A DNA stretch of 64,000 nucleotides from Stomatohabitans albus (GTDB taxonomy: Bacteria; Actinomycetota; Nitriliruptoria; Euzebyales; Euzebyaceae), in the NCBI RefSeq assembly GCF_036336025.1, contig NZ_JAYKKE010000002.1, positions 175,364-239,363 on the forward strand. Reading direction: 5' to 3'. Every line of letters starts with the position of its first letter. Position 1 is the first letter of the stretch. Made by a program: the position numbers and the translations under genes. This document shows, piece after piece, positions 16,133-26,289 of the stretch. The notes under the pieces are model-generated. The model searched no databases, was not told the origin of the DNA, and was given only the letters and a program-made list of their open reading frames with translations.

Positions 16133-16990
16133 ATGGACCAGCCAACAATTGCGATCATTACCGGCTTAAGCGGTGCTGGACGTACCAGCGCAGCCAAGGT
16201 GCTTGAAGATCTTGGGTATTTTGTTATCGACAATATGCCCCCTCAACTCTTAACCAGTGTGGTAAGCCTGTTTCAACAGGCAAGCATTATGAAAATTGCC
16301 TTGGTTGTCGACGTTCGTGGCCAACAGTTTTTTCATGAACTTGATGACACCATTGCTGAACTGGACGCCTCTGGTGCAAGCACAACCTTGCTCTATCTCG
16401 AAGCCCATGATGATGTGCTTGTTCGCCGGTATGAAGCGGGACGTCGAATCCACCCATTGGCTGGCCAGGACCGCATCGTTGACGGGATAACCCGCGAGCG
16501 GGAGCTTCTGGCTGGGTTACGTGCTACAGCAGACCTTGTCATTGACACCTCGGGACTTTCTGTCCACGACCTTCGCGACCGGCTGCATACCGTCTTCCAA
16601 GACACCGATAGTCCGGAGATGGTAACCAACATCCTGTCCTTCGGATTTAAACATGGGATACCCCAAGATGTTGACATGCTCTTTGACGTACGATTTCTTC
16701 CCAACCCTCATTGGGTGCCGGAATTACGGCCCCTGACCGGCCTCGACGCGCCGGTTCGTGACTATGTCCTTTCCCAGGAGAAGGCACAGGCATTTTTAAC
16801 ACGGCTCTTTGCGCTGCTTGATCTTGTGGTACCGGCATTTCATTCTGAAGGGAAGCGGTACTTGACTATCGGTATTGGCTGCACGGGTGGTAATCACCGG
16901 TCTGTCGCCCTTGCAGAAGCTGTAGCTCAATATTTACGAGACCAGGGAGAATCTGTCACGACCCGTCATCGGGACCGGATGGTGCGATGA
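16133..16990 (+). CDS. rapZ: RapZ-family nucleotide-binding protein
   Basis: A 285-residue RapZ/YvcJ protein. The N-terminal P-loop reads GLSGAGRT (11-18), with Arg in place of the usual Walker Lys, as I recall for other actinobacterial RapZ proteins. The C-terminal domain carries FGFKHGIP, DVRFLPNP and the GIGCTGGNHRSV motif. In E. coli RapZ controls GlcN-6-P synthase mRNA; in Gram-positives the role is less clear. ATG 16133 is chosen because the sequence homologous to other RapZ starts there and a -10 box lies just upstream. It overlaps yvcK by four bases. Confidence 0.93.
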   Translation: MDQPTIAIITGLSGAGRTSAAKVLEDLGYFVIDNMPPQLLTSVVSLFQQASIMKIALVVDVRGQQFFHELDDTIAELDASGASTTLLYLEAHDDVLVRRYEAGRRIHPLAGQDRIVDGITRERELLAGLRATADLVIDTSGLSVHDLRDRLHTVFQDTDSPEMVTNILSFGFKHGIPQDVDMLFDVRFLPNPHWVPELRPLTGLDAPVRDYVLSQEKAQAFLTRLFALLDLVVPAFHSEGKRYLTIGIGCTGGNHRSVALAEAVAQYLRDQGESVTTRHRDRMVR

Positions 16991-17922
16991 ATATCGTTTG
17001 CTTAGGTGGTGGGCACGGGCTGGCTAGGACCTTAGAAGCATTCGTTACGCTAGGCCATGCCCCAACCGCGATTGTGACCGTTGCCGACAACGGGGGAAGC
17101 ACAGGACGGTTGCGTGTCGACCGAGACATACCGGCCATTGGTGATCTCAGGCATGCCACACAGGCCTTGGCAGAATATTCGGAGGATGCCGCTTGGTTGG
17201 CCCACCGCTTCACCTTGGGTGACTTGGCCGGTCATGCATTGGGGAATCTTGCCATTCTTGCTCAACTTGAAGAAGGGGCCACACTGGTCCAAGCCCTGCG
17301 GCGTATTGGTGAAATGGTTCATATCCGTGGACAGGTATTGCCGTGTACCAATGTGAGCGTCCACTTACGAGCCATGGATCATGGACAGTTGTTGATGGGG
17401 CAAGTTGCGGTTCAAAACCGTGATCAAATCGGGCGATTGGAACGTCTTTGGCTTGAACCAGAATCCCCCCGTGGCTGCCCAGAAGCCCTTGATGCCATTG
17501 CCCAAGCCGATGTAATCACATTGGGACCTGGCAGTTTATTAACGAGTTTGGCTCCGGTATTACTAGTTCCTGATATCGCCCATTCAGTTGGGCATCGTGA
17601 AGGTATCCGGTGCTTACACATTGCTAATACCACCACACAACCTGGGGAAACCGATGGACTACTTTTAAATGAGCAGTGTGCTATTTTACTTGACCTTATC
17701 CCAGGCGATCAACCAATTGATGTGTTGTGTCATCGTGGCCCTGATTTGGCCGGCCCAGGGGTTCCGCTCGGGACAACCGTGAGCCATCCCCGTGTTCGTC
17801 GGGTACTTGCACGAGATGTGGCCGTACGCAAACATGAAGGGGTTGGGACTGGCCATGACCGGCAGCGACTGGCCGTAGCACTAAAGGAATATCTTGAAAC
17901 GACTGAAGGAGCGCTCGGGTGA
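16987..17922 (+). CDS. yvcK: YvcK/CofD-like gluconeogenesis factor (CuvA)
   Basis: A 311-residue member of the CofD-like superfamily that binds UDP-sugars and links carbon state to cell-wall synthesis in Bacillus and mycobacteria. Family motifs are LGGGHGLARTL (5-15), TVADNGGSTGRLR and the GPGSLLTSL loop. It sits between rapZ and whiA with four-base overlaps on both sides, the standard Gram-positive arrangement. Confidence 0.92.
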   Translation: MNIVCLGGGHGLARTLEAFVTLGHAPTAIVTVADNGGSTGRLRVDRDIPAIGDLRHATQALAEYSEDAAWLAHRFTLGDLAGHALGNLAILAQLEEGATLVQALRRIGEMVHIRGQVLPCTNVSVHLRAMDHGQLLMGQVAVQNRDQIGRLERLWLEPESPRGCPEALDAIAQADVITLGPGSLLTSLAPVLLVPDIAHSVGHREGIRCLHIANTTTQPGETDGLLLNEQCAILLDLIPGDQPIDVLCHRGPDLAGPGVPLGTTVSHPRVRRVLARDVAVRKHEGVGTGHDRQRLAVALKEYLETTEGALG

Positions 17923-18821
17923 CCCTCACGCGCATGTTGCGTGAAGAGTTGGCCCATATCGCCATCCCTGATCGCGCAAGCCGGATCGAACAGGCTGCTG
18001 GAATGGTGCGTTTTGGGGGACGGTGGCATAACCGTACCCAAGGGCCAGAGGTAGTGGTTCGCTGTGCCTACGGGGCCGTTGCCCGCCGGTTACGACAGTG
18101 CCTTGTGGATGATCTCGGATCACGACCGGATATTTCGCGTCACATGGGTACGAATCTGGCTCACTCTGGTGGATGGTTAGTTAGTGTTGGATTAGATGAG
18201 TTAACAGGATTGGGGTTGTGTCCGGTTAACCGTCAAGGTGGCTCCTGGCCCCCGCCGCCAAATGAACCCCCAGGTCAGCACATCGATCTACTCGTATCGG
18301 GTGCCATCATGGTTGCAGGCAGTCTGAGCGCCCCCCACGCACCGGTTCATTTTGAACTGAATGCACCCAACCATGAAACTGCGCAGTGGGTTTCAGGAAA
18401 GATGCATTGGCCATCACCGATTGATGGCCGCATCGTTATTAAGAACAGCACACTTGTGGAAGGCTTACTTAAGAAAATTGGTGGGGAAAATACCCTGATG
18501 ACCTTTCAGTCGGGGCGACAATTACTAGCCCTCCGCAAAACAGCCAATAGAACTGCAAATGCTGATCGTGCAAACCTTGCACGTACAACTGCGGCTGCGG
18601 CCAAACAGATTGAAGCCATTGAAAAAATCGTTGAGTTTGAGGGCTGGGGCGCCTTTCCTGATACGTTACGACCACTTGCACTTGCACGTGTCGCCAGCCC
18701 TGAAGCGTCTTTGGCTGAACTGGGGGCACTGATGATTCCACCGGTTGATAAAGCCACGATTCACCGTCGCTTAAAGCGGATATTGGATTTAGCCGTACCA
18801 CTCGATGGCGAGAACAACTAA
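17919..18821 (+). CDS. whiA: WhiA-type DNA-binding regulator
   Basis: A 300-residue WhiA protein, a sporulation and cell-division regulator conserved in Gram-positives. The N-terminal part has the LAGLIDADG-endonuclease-like fold. The C-terminal part is a helix-turn-helix, ending in HRRLKRILDLA near 285-295. The start is a GTG overlapping the yvcK stop. The order rapZ-yvcK-whiA is diagnostic. A hairpin and T-run separate it from gap. Confidence 0.93.
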   Translation: MTLTRMLREELAHIAIPDRASRIEQAAGMVRFGGRWHNRTQGPEVVVRCAYGAVARRLRQCLVDDLGSRPDISRHMGTNLAHSGGWLVSVGLDELTGLGLCPVNRQGGSWPPPPNEPPGQHIDLLVSGAIMVAGSLSAPHAPVHFELNAPNHETAQWVSGKMHWPSPIDGRIVIKNSTLVEGLLKKIGGENTLMTFQSGRQLLALRKTANRTANADRANLARTTAAAAKQIEAIEKIVEFEGWGAFPDTLRPLALARVASPEASLAELGALMIPPVDKATIHRRLKRILDLAVPLDGENN

Positions 18822-18830
18822 AGTTAAGGG

Positions 18831-18869
18831 AAGCGTTCGGAATAACCGGCGCTTGTAACCCCCTTTTTT
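18831..18869 (+). terminator. Nested hairpin and T-run between whiA and gap
   Basis: AAGCG/CGCTT (18831-18835 with 18850-18854) encloses CGG/CCG. Nine bases later comes T6 (18864-18869). It may be a weak terminator or attenuator ahead of the glycolytic operon. Confidence 0.4.
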
Positions 18870-18871
18870 AG

Positions 18872-19888
<1,017 letters not shown>

Positions 19889-19919
19889 TACATCGTCACT
19901 CTGGTACGTTCCAGAAACG

Positions 19920-19948
19920 GGCGTGCCTGGTTCATTGCCAGGCACGCC
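19920..19948 (+). other. Perfect 11-bp hairpin between gap and pgk
   Basis: GGCGTGCCTGG (19920-19930) pairs exactly with CCAGGCACGCC (19938-19948) around a seven-base loop. No T-run follows. It may stabilise the gap mRNA end, mark an RNase cleavage site or act as a partial terminator. Confidence 0.6.
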
Positions 19949-20016
19949 GTCTCACGGGTAGCCACCCGATTGCCTGGTAATACACAGGCTGAACCCACAT
20001 TTCTCTCGGAGGATTC

Positions 20017-21204
20017 ATGGCCATCAATGTCCCGACTTTGAACGATGTCGACGTCCAAGGCAAGCGAGTGCTTGTCCGTGTGGACGCCAATGTGCCCCTA
20101 GCTGATGGTGAGATCACCGATGAGCTTCGGTTAGAAGGCCTGTTACCTACCGTGAACCAGTTGCGTAATGCCGGCGCAAAGGTCATTTTGATGAGTCACC
20201 TTGGTCGGCCAGATGGCAAGGTGGTTGATGAGTTGCGCCTTGCACCAGTAGCCGCTCGACTCAGCGAGTTATTAGAAACTGATGTGAAGTACGCCACTGA
20301 CACAATCGGTGAGTCCGCCAAACAGATTGTGAATGACCTGGAAAACGGCCAAGTTGCGCTCCTTGAAAACCTTCGGTTTGATGACCGTGAGAAGAAGAAT
20401 GACCCTGAGTTCGCCAAAGCTCTTGCTGAATTCGCTGATGTGTATGTAGATGACGCATTTGGGGCTGCGCACCGTGCTCATGCCAGTGTGGTCGGGGTGC
20501 CAGCACTAGTTGATGAAAAAGCGGCAGGCTTGTTGATGGCACGCGAAGTCGAAACGCTCGGTCAGCTACTTGATGAACCGAAGAAGCCCTTTGTCGCCAT
20601 TCTTGGCGGTGCCAAAGTCAGTGACAAAATTGCTGTAATCGAAAACCTGTTGCCTCGTGTTGATGAAATCCTCATTGGTGGCGCGATGGCGTACACCTTT
20701 ATTAAGGCTATCGGTGGCAATGTGGGTAATAGTCGTGTTGAGGATGACATGATTGATACCTGCATTGACATTATCAAAAAGGCTGAATCCCAAGGGGTGA
20801 CGATTCATCTGCCCAGTGATAATCGTACGGTCACCGACTTTGATGCTGATGCGGAAATTGAGATTGAATCCTCACGTGAAATCTCGGCTGATCGTGAAGG
20901 GCTTGACATCGGTCCAGTAAGTGCCGATGCCTTTGCTCGCCTTATCGCAAAGGCAGGAACCGTATTGTGGAATGGTCCTATGGGTGTCTTTGAATTTGAC
21001 CGCTTTGCCGAAGGTACCAAGGTTGTTGCCCAAGCCGTTGCTGACTGTGATGGGTTTACCGTTATTGGTGGTGGTGATTCTGCTGCCGCCGTTCGTAAGT
21101 TTGGGCTGGCCGACAAGATTGACCATGTCTCCACCGGTGGTGGCGCCAGCCTTGAGTTCTTAGAAGGCAAAGATTTACCAGGTGTCGCCGCATTGCGCGC
21201 CTAA
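20017..21204 (+). CDS. pgk: Phosphoglycerate kinase
   Basis: A 395-residue monomeric kinase making ATP from 1,3-bisphosphoglycerate. Visible family motifs are RVDANVPLADGEI, MSHLGRPDGK, LLENLRF, the nucleotide-site AILGGAKVSDKI, NGPMGVFE and the C-terminal GGGDSAAAV. GGAGG lies just upstream of the start. It is the second gene of the glycolytic cluster and is normal in length. Confidence 0.97.
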   Translation: MAINVPTLNDVDVQGKRVLVRVDANVPLADGEITDELRLEGLLPTVNQLRNAGAKVILMSHLGRPDGKVVDELRLAPVAARLSELLETDVKYATDTIGESAKQIVNDLENGQVALLENLRFDDREKKNDPEFAKALAEFADVYVDDAFGAAHRAHASVVGVPALVDEKAAGLLMAREVETLGQLLDEPKKPFVAILGGAKVSDKIAVIENLLPRVDEILIGGAMAYTFIKAIGGNVGNSRVEDDMIDTCIDIIKKAESQGVTIHLPSDNRTVTDFDADAEIEIESSREISADREGLDIGPVSADAFARLIAKAGTVLWNGPMGVFEFDRFAEGTKVVAQAVADCDGFTVIGGGDSAAAVRKFGLADKIDHVSTGGGASLEFLEGKDLPGVAALRA

Positions 21205-21237
21205 ACCGTTTAAAGACGTAGAGATAGGACAGCATTT

Positions 21238-22005
21238 ATGGCACGGAAACCATTCATCGCCGGTAACTGGAAGATGAACCTCACCCATTTAGAGGGCATC
21301 AAACTGGTTCAAGAAACCGCATACAAATTGACCAAAGCGGAGACGGACAAAGTGGACGTTGCGGTCATTCCCGCCTTCACGGCGCTTCGTTCTATTCAAA
21401 CATTGATCGATGGCGACCGGTTGCCCCTCTCGTTGGGTGCCCAGGATGTGGCTATCGAAGATAGCGGTGCGTTTACCGGTGCAGTCAGTGCCGAGATGCT
21501 CGCCGCGTTAGATGTCCGTTGGGTACTCGCCGGTCACTCTGAACGACGTGAGATTTTTGGGGACACCGATGCGGACGTAAATGCAAAAGTCAAGCAGATC
21601 CTCAAATACGGGATGAATCCCATCCTCTGTGTTGGTGAAACGTTAGACCAGCGAGAGGCAGGTGAAACAGACACCGTGTTGAGCCATCAAGTCACCAAGG
21701 GACTTGCGGGAATTAGCCATGATGATATGGCTCGTGTTGTGATTGCATACGAGCCAGTATGGGCAATTGGTACAGGAAAAACCGCTACACCTGAAGATGC
21801 CAATACCGGTTGTGCGACTATTCGTGCAACTATCGCCCAGTTGTTCAATGAGGATGTTGGTGACGCGATCATCATCCAATACGGTGGCAGCGTCAAACCA
21901 GGCAATGTTGCTGAACTGATGGCCCAACCTGATATCGACGGGGCACTAGTGGGTGGTGCCAGCCTGAGTGCTGATGACTTCGCCGCGTTGGTTGCGGCCA
22001 GCTAA
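21238..22005 (+). CDS. tpiA: Triosephosphate isomerase
   Basis: A 255-residue TIM barrel. Substrate and catalytic residues are present: N10 and K12 in GNWKM, the histidine of AGHSERR, and the glutamate of AYEPVWAIGTGKTA with the following loop 6. The phosphate-binding YGGSVKPGN is near the C-terminus. It lies 33 bases after pgk and 11 before secG. Confidence 0.97.
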   Translation: MARKPFIAGNWKMNLTHLEGIKLVQETAYKLTKAETDKVDVAVIPAFTALRSIQTLIDGDRLPLSLGAQDVAIEDSGAFTGAVSAEMLAALDVRWVLAGHSERREIFGDTDADVNAKVKQILKYGMNPILCVGETLDQREAGETDTVLSHQVTKGLAGISHDDMARVVIAYEPVWAIGTGKTATPEDANTGCATIRATIAQLFNEDVGDAIIIQYGGSVKPGNVAELMAQPDIDGALVGGASLSADDFAALVAAS

Positions 22006-22016
22006 TCTGGAGTCCA

Positions 22017-22262
22017 ATGGAAACTGCTCAAATTATTAATATTGCGATCATTGTTGTTCACGTGATCGTCTCATTTGCCCTGGTGCTCTTTATTTTGCTG
22101 AAGTCTGGTAAGGGCGGCGGCATGAGTGAAATGTTCGGTGGCGGTACGGTTAGTACCGGTGGCGGTTCAACGGTCATGGAACGCAACCTGAACCGCATCA
22201 CTGTTGTATGCGCCATCATTTTCTTTACCACAACGATTCTGTTGAGTTTGCGCCTGACGTGA
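22017..22262 (+). CDS. secG: Protein-export membrane protein SecG
   Basis: An 81-residue SecYEG accessory subunit with two hydrophobic helices (about 7-27 and 58-78) joined by a Gly/Ser-rich loop containing the family motif GKGGGMSEMFGGG. The position right after tpiA is the usual one in Gram-positives. A strong terminator follows. Confidence 0.94.
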   Translation: METAQIINIAIIVVHVIVSFALVLFILLKSGKGGGMSEMFGGGTVSTGGGSTVMERNLNRITVVCAIIFFTTTILLSLRLT

Positions 22263-22298
22263 TCTTGTGGTTCCAGCACCTCTAGGCCAATAGGCAAG

Positions 22299-22323
22299 AA
22301 CCCCGCGCTACGCGGGGTTTTTC
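22299..22323 (+). terminator. Rho-independent terminator after secG
   Basis: CCCCGCG (22301-22307), loop CTA, CGCGGGG (22311-22317), then T6. It ends the gap-pgk-tpiA-secG operon. Confidence 0.93.
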
Positions 22324-22416
22324 ATAGATGCATTACTGAGTAATTCACACTCACTGACACCGCTAGCCTCTGCCTACCAATGCTTGGCAGGGTTGATTAC
22401 GTATCGTGCAAAAGGG

Positions 22417-23079
22417 CTAATTTAATAGACAACCGCAAGGTGTCGGGATAGCGGCCAACTTAATGGCATGAAGCTGGGTTGTGAGAGCCATCTCGTGCTC
22501 AAGTACCGCAATGATTGTTTTGACCTGAGTATCCAAGTCATCATGCTCGAGAGCTTCCTGATATTGGGTGGCGTGCTCAGGGAGCAAACTCACCGTAAAC
22601 GCAGCAAGCTCCTGGGCAGATAACTGTTCAACAGCTTCAACATCTTGATCACCCAAATGGTTTAATCGCATCCAGGGCTTGACCGCATGGCGTAACCGAT
22701 GGCAAAGCAACGGGCACGGCGTATCCGTTGATTGTGTTGGGAGCATTTCAACTTGGGCTCCCGGCCATGGGTTACCCTCAACCAGATGGCTAATACGGAA
22801 GCGGTCAAGTCCACGGGCAACTACGTAGAAGGCGCCATCAGGCTGTTCTGCAACCTGTTCTAAACGACTCAATGTTCCTACTGAAGATAGCCGCTCAAGC
22901 TGGTCAGGGGTCCAATCAATCCCTACTTCGATCCCTTGTGAAATATGCACAACACCAAATGGGCTTGCAGTTTCTATACAGTGGCGAATGAGCTGCTTGT
23001 ACCGACCCTCAAAGACATAGAGGGGCATGGACTGTTGAGGAAACAGAACAGTTTGTAGCGGAAATAGCGGTAGGTACAC
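22417..23079 (-). CDS. LON substrate-binding-domain protein
   Basis: A 220-residue protein covering only the N-terminal LON domain (LPLFPLQTVLFPQQSMPL at the start, SLLPEHATQYQEALEHDD near residue 170), with no ATPase or protease part. Such stand-alone LON proteins are widespread in actinobacteria next to his genes. Their role is unknown; peptide or substrate binding is assumed. The start is GTG 23079, with the -10 box TACCAT (23086-23091) six bases upstream and no Shine-Dalgarno. Confidence 0.85.
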   Translation of the reverse strand: MYLPLFPLQTVLFPQQSMPLYVFEGRYKQLIRHCIETASPFGVVHISQGIEVGIDWTPDQLERLSSVGTLSRLEQVAEQPDGAFYVVARGLDRFRISHLVEGNPWPGAQVEMLPTQSTDTPCPLLCHRLRHAVKPWMRLNHLGDQDVEAVEQLSAQELAAFTVSLLPEHATQYQEALEHDDLDTQVKTIIAVLEHEMALTTQLHAIKLAAIPTPCGCLLN

Positions 23080-23091
23080 GTGACCATGGTA
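23080..23091 (-). promoter_or_regulatory. Probable leaderless promoter of the LON-domain gene
   Basis: On the minus strand TACCAT, six bases, GTG. There is no ribosome-binding site. Confidence 0.45.
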
Positions 23092-23199
23092 ACGGGCAGT
23101 AGCAAATTTGGAGTACGCCTTCGTTTCTTAATGCGTATCGTCAACAAAGGCGCACAAGTTCTGCCTGGTCGGATAGCAGATGAACTAGATTGGAAAGTC

Positions 23200-24624
23200 A
23201 TGCTTGAGATTATTGATCTTCGTGGCACACATCGACTTGACCCCACTGTGGTAGGCACCGTCTTACCGAGACCGCCAAAAGCCACCTACGCAACTGTAAA
23301 AGATACGGTGGCTGAAATAATGGGTTCCGTCGCCACAGAAGGTGACCAGGCCATCGCTCGCTACGCCCAATCCTTTGATCAGTGGGAACAAGCCGGTCAG
23401 GTATTCAGTGAACTTGGTACGTGGAAAGTACCGCCTGCATTGATCGATGAAGCAGTAACGGCACTTGATCCTGCCTTGCGCACCGCACTTGAAACCGCCA
23501 TTGCACAAGTTCAGTGGTTTCATACCCAAGCAAAGCCGACTGGGTGGGAAGGTGTCCACCATCACGCACGTATGGGTGTTCGCTTTACGCCTGTATCTCG
23601 TGCCGGTGTCTACGTTCCAGGTGGGAGAGCCGCCTATCCCAGCACGGTCATCATGACGGTTGTCCCTGCACTCGTTGCAGGTGTAGACGATATTGTGATG
23701 TGTACACCCCCAGGGCCAGACGGACGTCCCAATCAGACGATTTTGGCTGCTGCTGGTCTCGTCGGTATTCACCATGTGTATCGAATTGGAGGTGCCCAAG
23801 CGATTGCGGCTATGGCTCACGGTACAGATACGTTGCCTGCGGTTGATGTGATTGTCGGTCCTGGCAATGCCTATGTCAACGAAGCAAAATTACAAGCGCA
23901 GGCCAGTGGGTTAGTTGGTATTGATGCTCCGGCTGGTGTGAGCGAAGTGATGTTGGTTGCCGATGATTCTGCCGACCCGGTATGTGTTGCTACCAGCCTG
24001 ATTGCCCAAGCAGAACATGATCCCATGGTGACGAGTATTTTGGTGACCCCATCTGATTCACTCGCGCAAGTGATACCGGGTCTTGTTGAAGAAGAGTTGG
24101 CCACACTAGAAACGGCTGATCGTATCCGCCAAGCACTGTTTGGCCAAGGTGCAATTGTCTTGGTTGATGACCTTGACCACGCCGTTGACGTTGCTGATGC
24201 CTTTGCCCCTGAACACCTTGAGGTTCAAACAGAAGATGCCGTGCATTTGGCTGAAGCCTTCACCCATGCCGGAACCATCTTTATAGGTGTACAAACACCT
24301 ACCGCATTTGGTGATTATTGTGCAGGTCCTAATCACACACTGCCCACAAACGGTGCGGCTCGATTTACTGGTGGATTAACAACTAGCCAGTTTATGAAGC
24401 CGGTGAACTATGTTGAGTTCAGTCCGGACGCCAGCACAGAAATGGCTGAGGTTGTCCGCGCATTAGGTGGAGCAGAAGGGTTACCAGCACATGTTCGCAG
24501 CGTACAAGCACGTATAGACCGGTTACAACACAAGGAACATGCGGCGCGTACGACACCGCAGGCAACGCTGTCACAGGACGTACCCGACCAGGAGTCACAG
24601 ACTGAAAGCCAACAAGATGAATGA
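23200..24624 (+). CDS. hisD: Histidinol dehydrogenase
   Basis: A 474-residue enzyme for the last two steps of histidine synthesis. Motifs include RAGVYVPGGRAAYPSTV, VDVIVGPGNAYV, the zinc-site region SLIAQAEHDPM, and PTAFGDYCAGPNHTLPT. The open frame reaches 23080, but those 40 residues do not look like the family, whereas MLEIIDLRG does. GGAAAG precedes ATG 23200, and a -10-like TAGATT eight bases upstream is also possible. A tail of about 30 residues rich in Gln, Glu, Ser and Thr follows the conserved part. Its 3' end overlaps hisC. Confidence 0.93.
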   Translation: MLEIIDLRGTHRLDPTVVGTVLPRPPKATYATVKDTVAEIMGSVATEGDQAIARYAQSFDQWEQAGQVFSELGTWKVPPALIDEAVTALDPALRTALETAIAQVQWFHTQAKPTGWEGVHHHARMGVRFTPVSRAGVYVPGGRAAYPSTVIMTVVPALVAGVDDIVMCTPPGPDGRPNQTILAAAGLVGIHHVYRIGGAQAIAAMAHGTDTLPAVDVIVGPGNAYVNEAKLQAQASGLVGIDAPAGVSEVMLVADDSADPVCVATSLIAQAEHDPMVTSILVTPSDSLAQVIPGLVEEELATLETADRIRQALFGQGAIVLVDDLDHAVDVADAFAPEHLEVQTEDAVHLAEAFTHAGTIFIGVQTPTAFGDYCAGPNHTLPTNGAARFTGGLTTSQFMKPVNYVEFSPDASTEMAEVVRALGGAEGLPAHVRSVQARIDRLQHKEHAARTTPQATLSQDVPDQESQTESQQDE

Positions 24625-25696
24625 TCGTGTTCCTGTTCGTGAAGATCTTCAAGGCGTAGAACCCTATGGTGCTCCCCAGTGGGATATTCCTGTACGCATC
24701 AATACCAATGAGATGCCAGAGGGGCCACCAAAGGCGTTGATTGAAGCCGTGGCTGCCCGCTTGCCCACACTAGAACTGAACCGTTATCCCGACCGCGATG
24801 CTCTTGAGCTTCGCACCAAGCTTGGGGCACTTGTTGACCTTCCCCCAGCACAAACCTGGGTTGCAAATGGGTCCAATGAAGTACTCACTCAGTTACTCCA
24901 AGCCTATGGTGGTGTCGCTCGGACGGTCTTGTTGTTTAACCCGGGCTACAGTGCCCATCCGCTGCTAGCACAGGTCACGCAGACAACGGTTGTGACCGAA
25001 GAGCTTGATGACAACCTCCACCTCACCCCAGCCATTGCGCAGCGTGCAGTTGAACGACACCAGCCATCGTTGGTGATTATTGCGAGTCCGGTCAACCCGA
25101 CTGGGGTTGTTGTCCCAGATGAAGCCATTAGAGCCCTTCACGATGCCAGTAGCGCTCTCATCGTGTTAGACGAGGCCTATATTCAACTGGCCAACGAACC
25201 CAACCGTGCGATCACCCTGATGCACGAACTCCCCCGATTGGTTGTTTGTCGTACATACTCCAAAGCGTGGCGAATGGCGGGGCTACGCTTGGGCTATTGC
25301 TATGGGCCGTCGTGGGTGATTGAGGATATTCAAAAAGTACGGTTGCCGTACCACCTGAATGCCATCACCCAACTGGTGGGCACCCTGGCCTTAGACGTGA
25401 TGGGGGATGAACGCGCGAATGTGGCCGAAGTGATAGCTGAACGTGAGCGAGTTTTTGCGCAGTTGAATACCATGCCGAGTGTCCACGCCTGGCCAAGTGA
25501 AGCAAATTTCATTCTTTTCCATGTGCCACAAGCTCACCATGTATTTACCGAACTTGTTGCTCGTGGCGTATTAGTTCGAGATTTTTCGACCGGCCCACGC
25601 ACACCAGACTGTTTGCGCGCCAGTATTGGTACCCGAACAGAAAATGATCAATTCTTATCTGCGCTACGCACAATCTTGACTACACACCCTGTTTAG
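24617..25696 (+). CDS. hisC: Histidinol-phosphate aminotransferase
   Basis: A 359-residue PLP aminotransferase of fold I. The PLP lysine is in YSKAWRMAGLRLGY, and the ring-stacking region NGSNEVLTQLL is near residue 83. It starts inside the last codons of hisD (ATG 24617), so a longer frame from 24539 is discarded. hisB follows after eight bases. It acts on imidazole-acetol phosphate in the histidine pathway. Confidence 0.94.
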   Translation: MNDRVPVREDLQGVEPYGAPQWDIPVRINTNEMPEGPPKALIEAVAARLPTLELNRYPDRDALELRTKLGALVDLPPAQTWVANGSNEVLTQLLQAYGGVARTVLLFNPGYSAHPLLAQVTQTTVVTEELDDNLHLTPAIAQRAVERHQPSLVIIASPVNPTGVVVPDEAIRALHDASSALIVLDEAYIQLANEPNRAITLMHELPRLVVCRTYSKAWRMAGLRLGYCYGPSWVIEDIQKVRLPYHLNAITQLVGTLALDVMGDERANVAEVIAERERVFAQLNTMPSVHAWPSEANFILFHVPQAHHVFTELVARGVLVRDFSTGPRTPDCLRASIGTRTENDQFLSALRTILTTHPV

Positions 25697-25704
25697 GAGG
25701 GGCC

Positions 25705-26289
25705 ATGGCTCGGACCGCGACGATTGCGCGAACAACCAATGAAACCGATGTATTCGTTGAGATTAATCTCGACGGTACCGGAAAGGTATCGGTCGATACA
25801 GGCGTACCATTTTTCGACCATATGCTGGACCAGCTCGGCCGGCATGGTCGCATTGATCTACAGGTTCGTACCAAAGGTGATACCCATATCGATGCCCATC
25901 ACACGGTGGAAGATACTGGTATCGCAATTGGACAAGCGCTCTTTGCGGCCCTTGGGGATAAACGGGGAGTTGAACGCTTTGGCGATGCGACCGTGCCCAT
26001 TGATGAAGCCCTAACCCGTGTCGCCATTGACCTCAGCGGTCGACCGTATCTTGTATGTGATCTTCGTTTTCCGACACCGGCTATTGGCAACTATGAGTGC
26101 AGCCTGACCCAACATGTCTTCGAAGCAATCGTGTTTAATGCACGCATTACCATGCATGTAGCGGGAATCGGTGAAGTTCGTAATAGCCACCATATTCATG
26201 AAAGCGCGTGGAAAGCGGTTGCGGTTGCCCTCCGCCGTGCCATTGCCGTCACACACGATGCGATGCCGTCTACAAAAGGTGTACTGTGA
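25705..26289 (+). CDS. hisB: Imidazoleglycerol-phosphate dehydratase
   Basis: A 194-residue single-function dehydratase; no phosphatase domain is attached. Duplicated metal-binding motifs are DAHHTVEDTGIAIG and NSHHIHES, with FFDHMLDQLGRHG near residue 34. AGGAGG is immediately upstream. Its stop overlaps the hisH start. Confidence 0.95.
   Translation: MARTATIARTTNETDVFVEINLDGTGKVSVDTGVPFFDHMLDQLGRHGRIDLQVRTKGDTHIDAHHTVEDTGIAIGQALFAALGDKRGVERFGDATVPIDEALTRVAIDLSGRPYLVCDLRFPTPAIGNYECSLTQHVFEAIVFNARITMHVAGIGEVRNSHHIHESAWKAVAVALRRAIAVTHDAMPSTKGVL

Noticed and set aside
23080..23199. N-terminal extension of hisD
   Set aside because: Forty residues unlike histidinol dehydrogenase, with no start signal at 23080. 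ATG 23200 fits the family.
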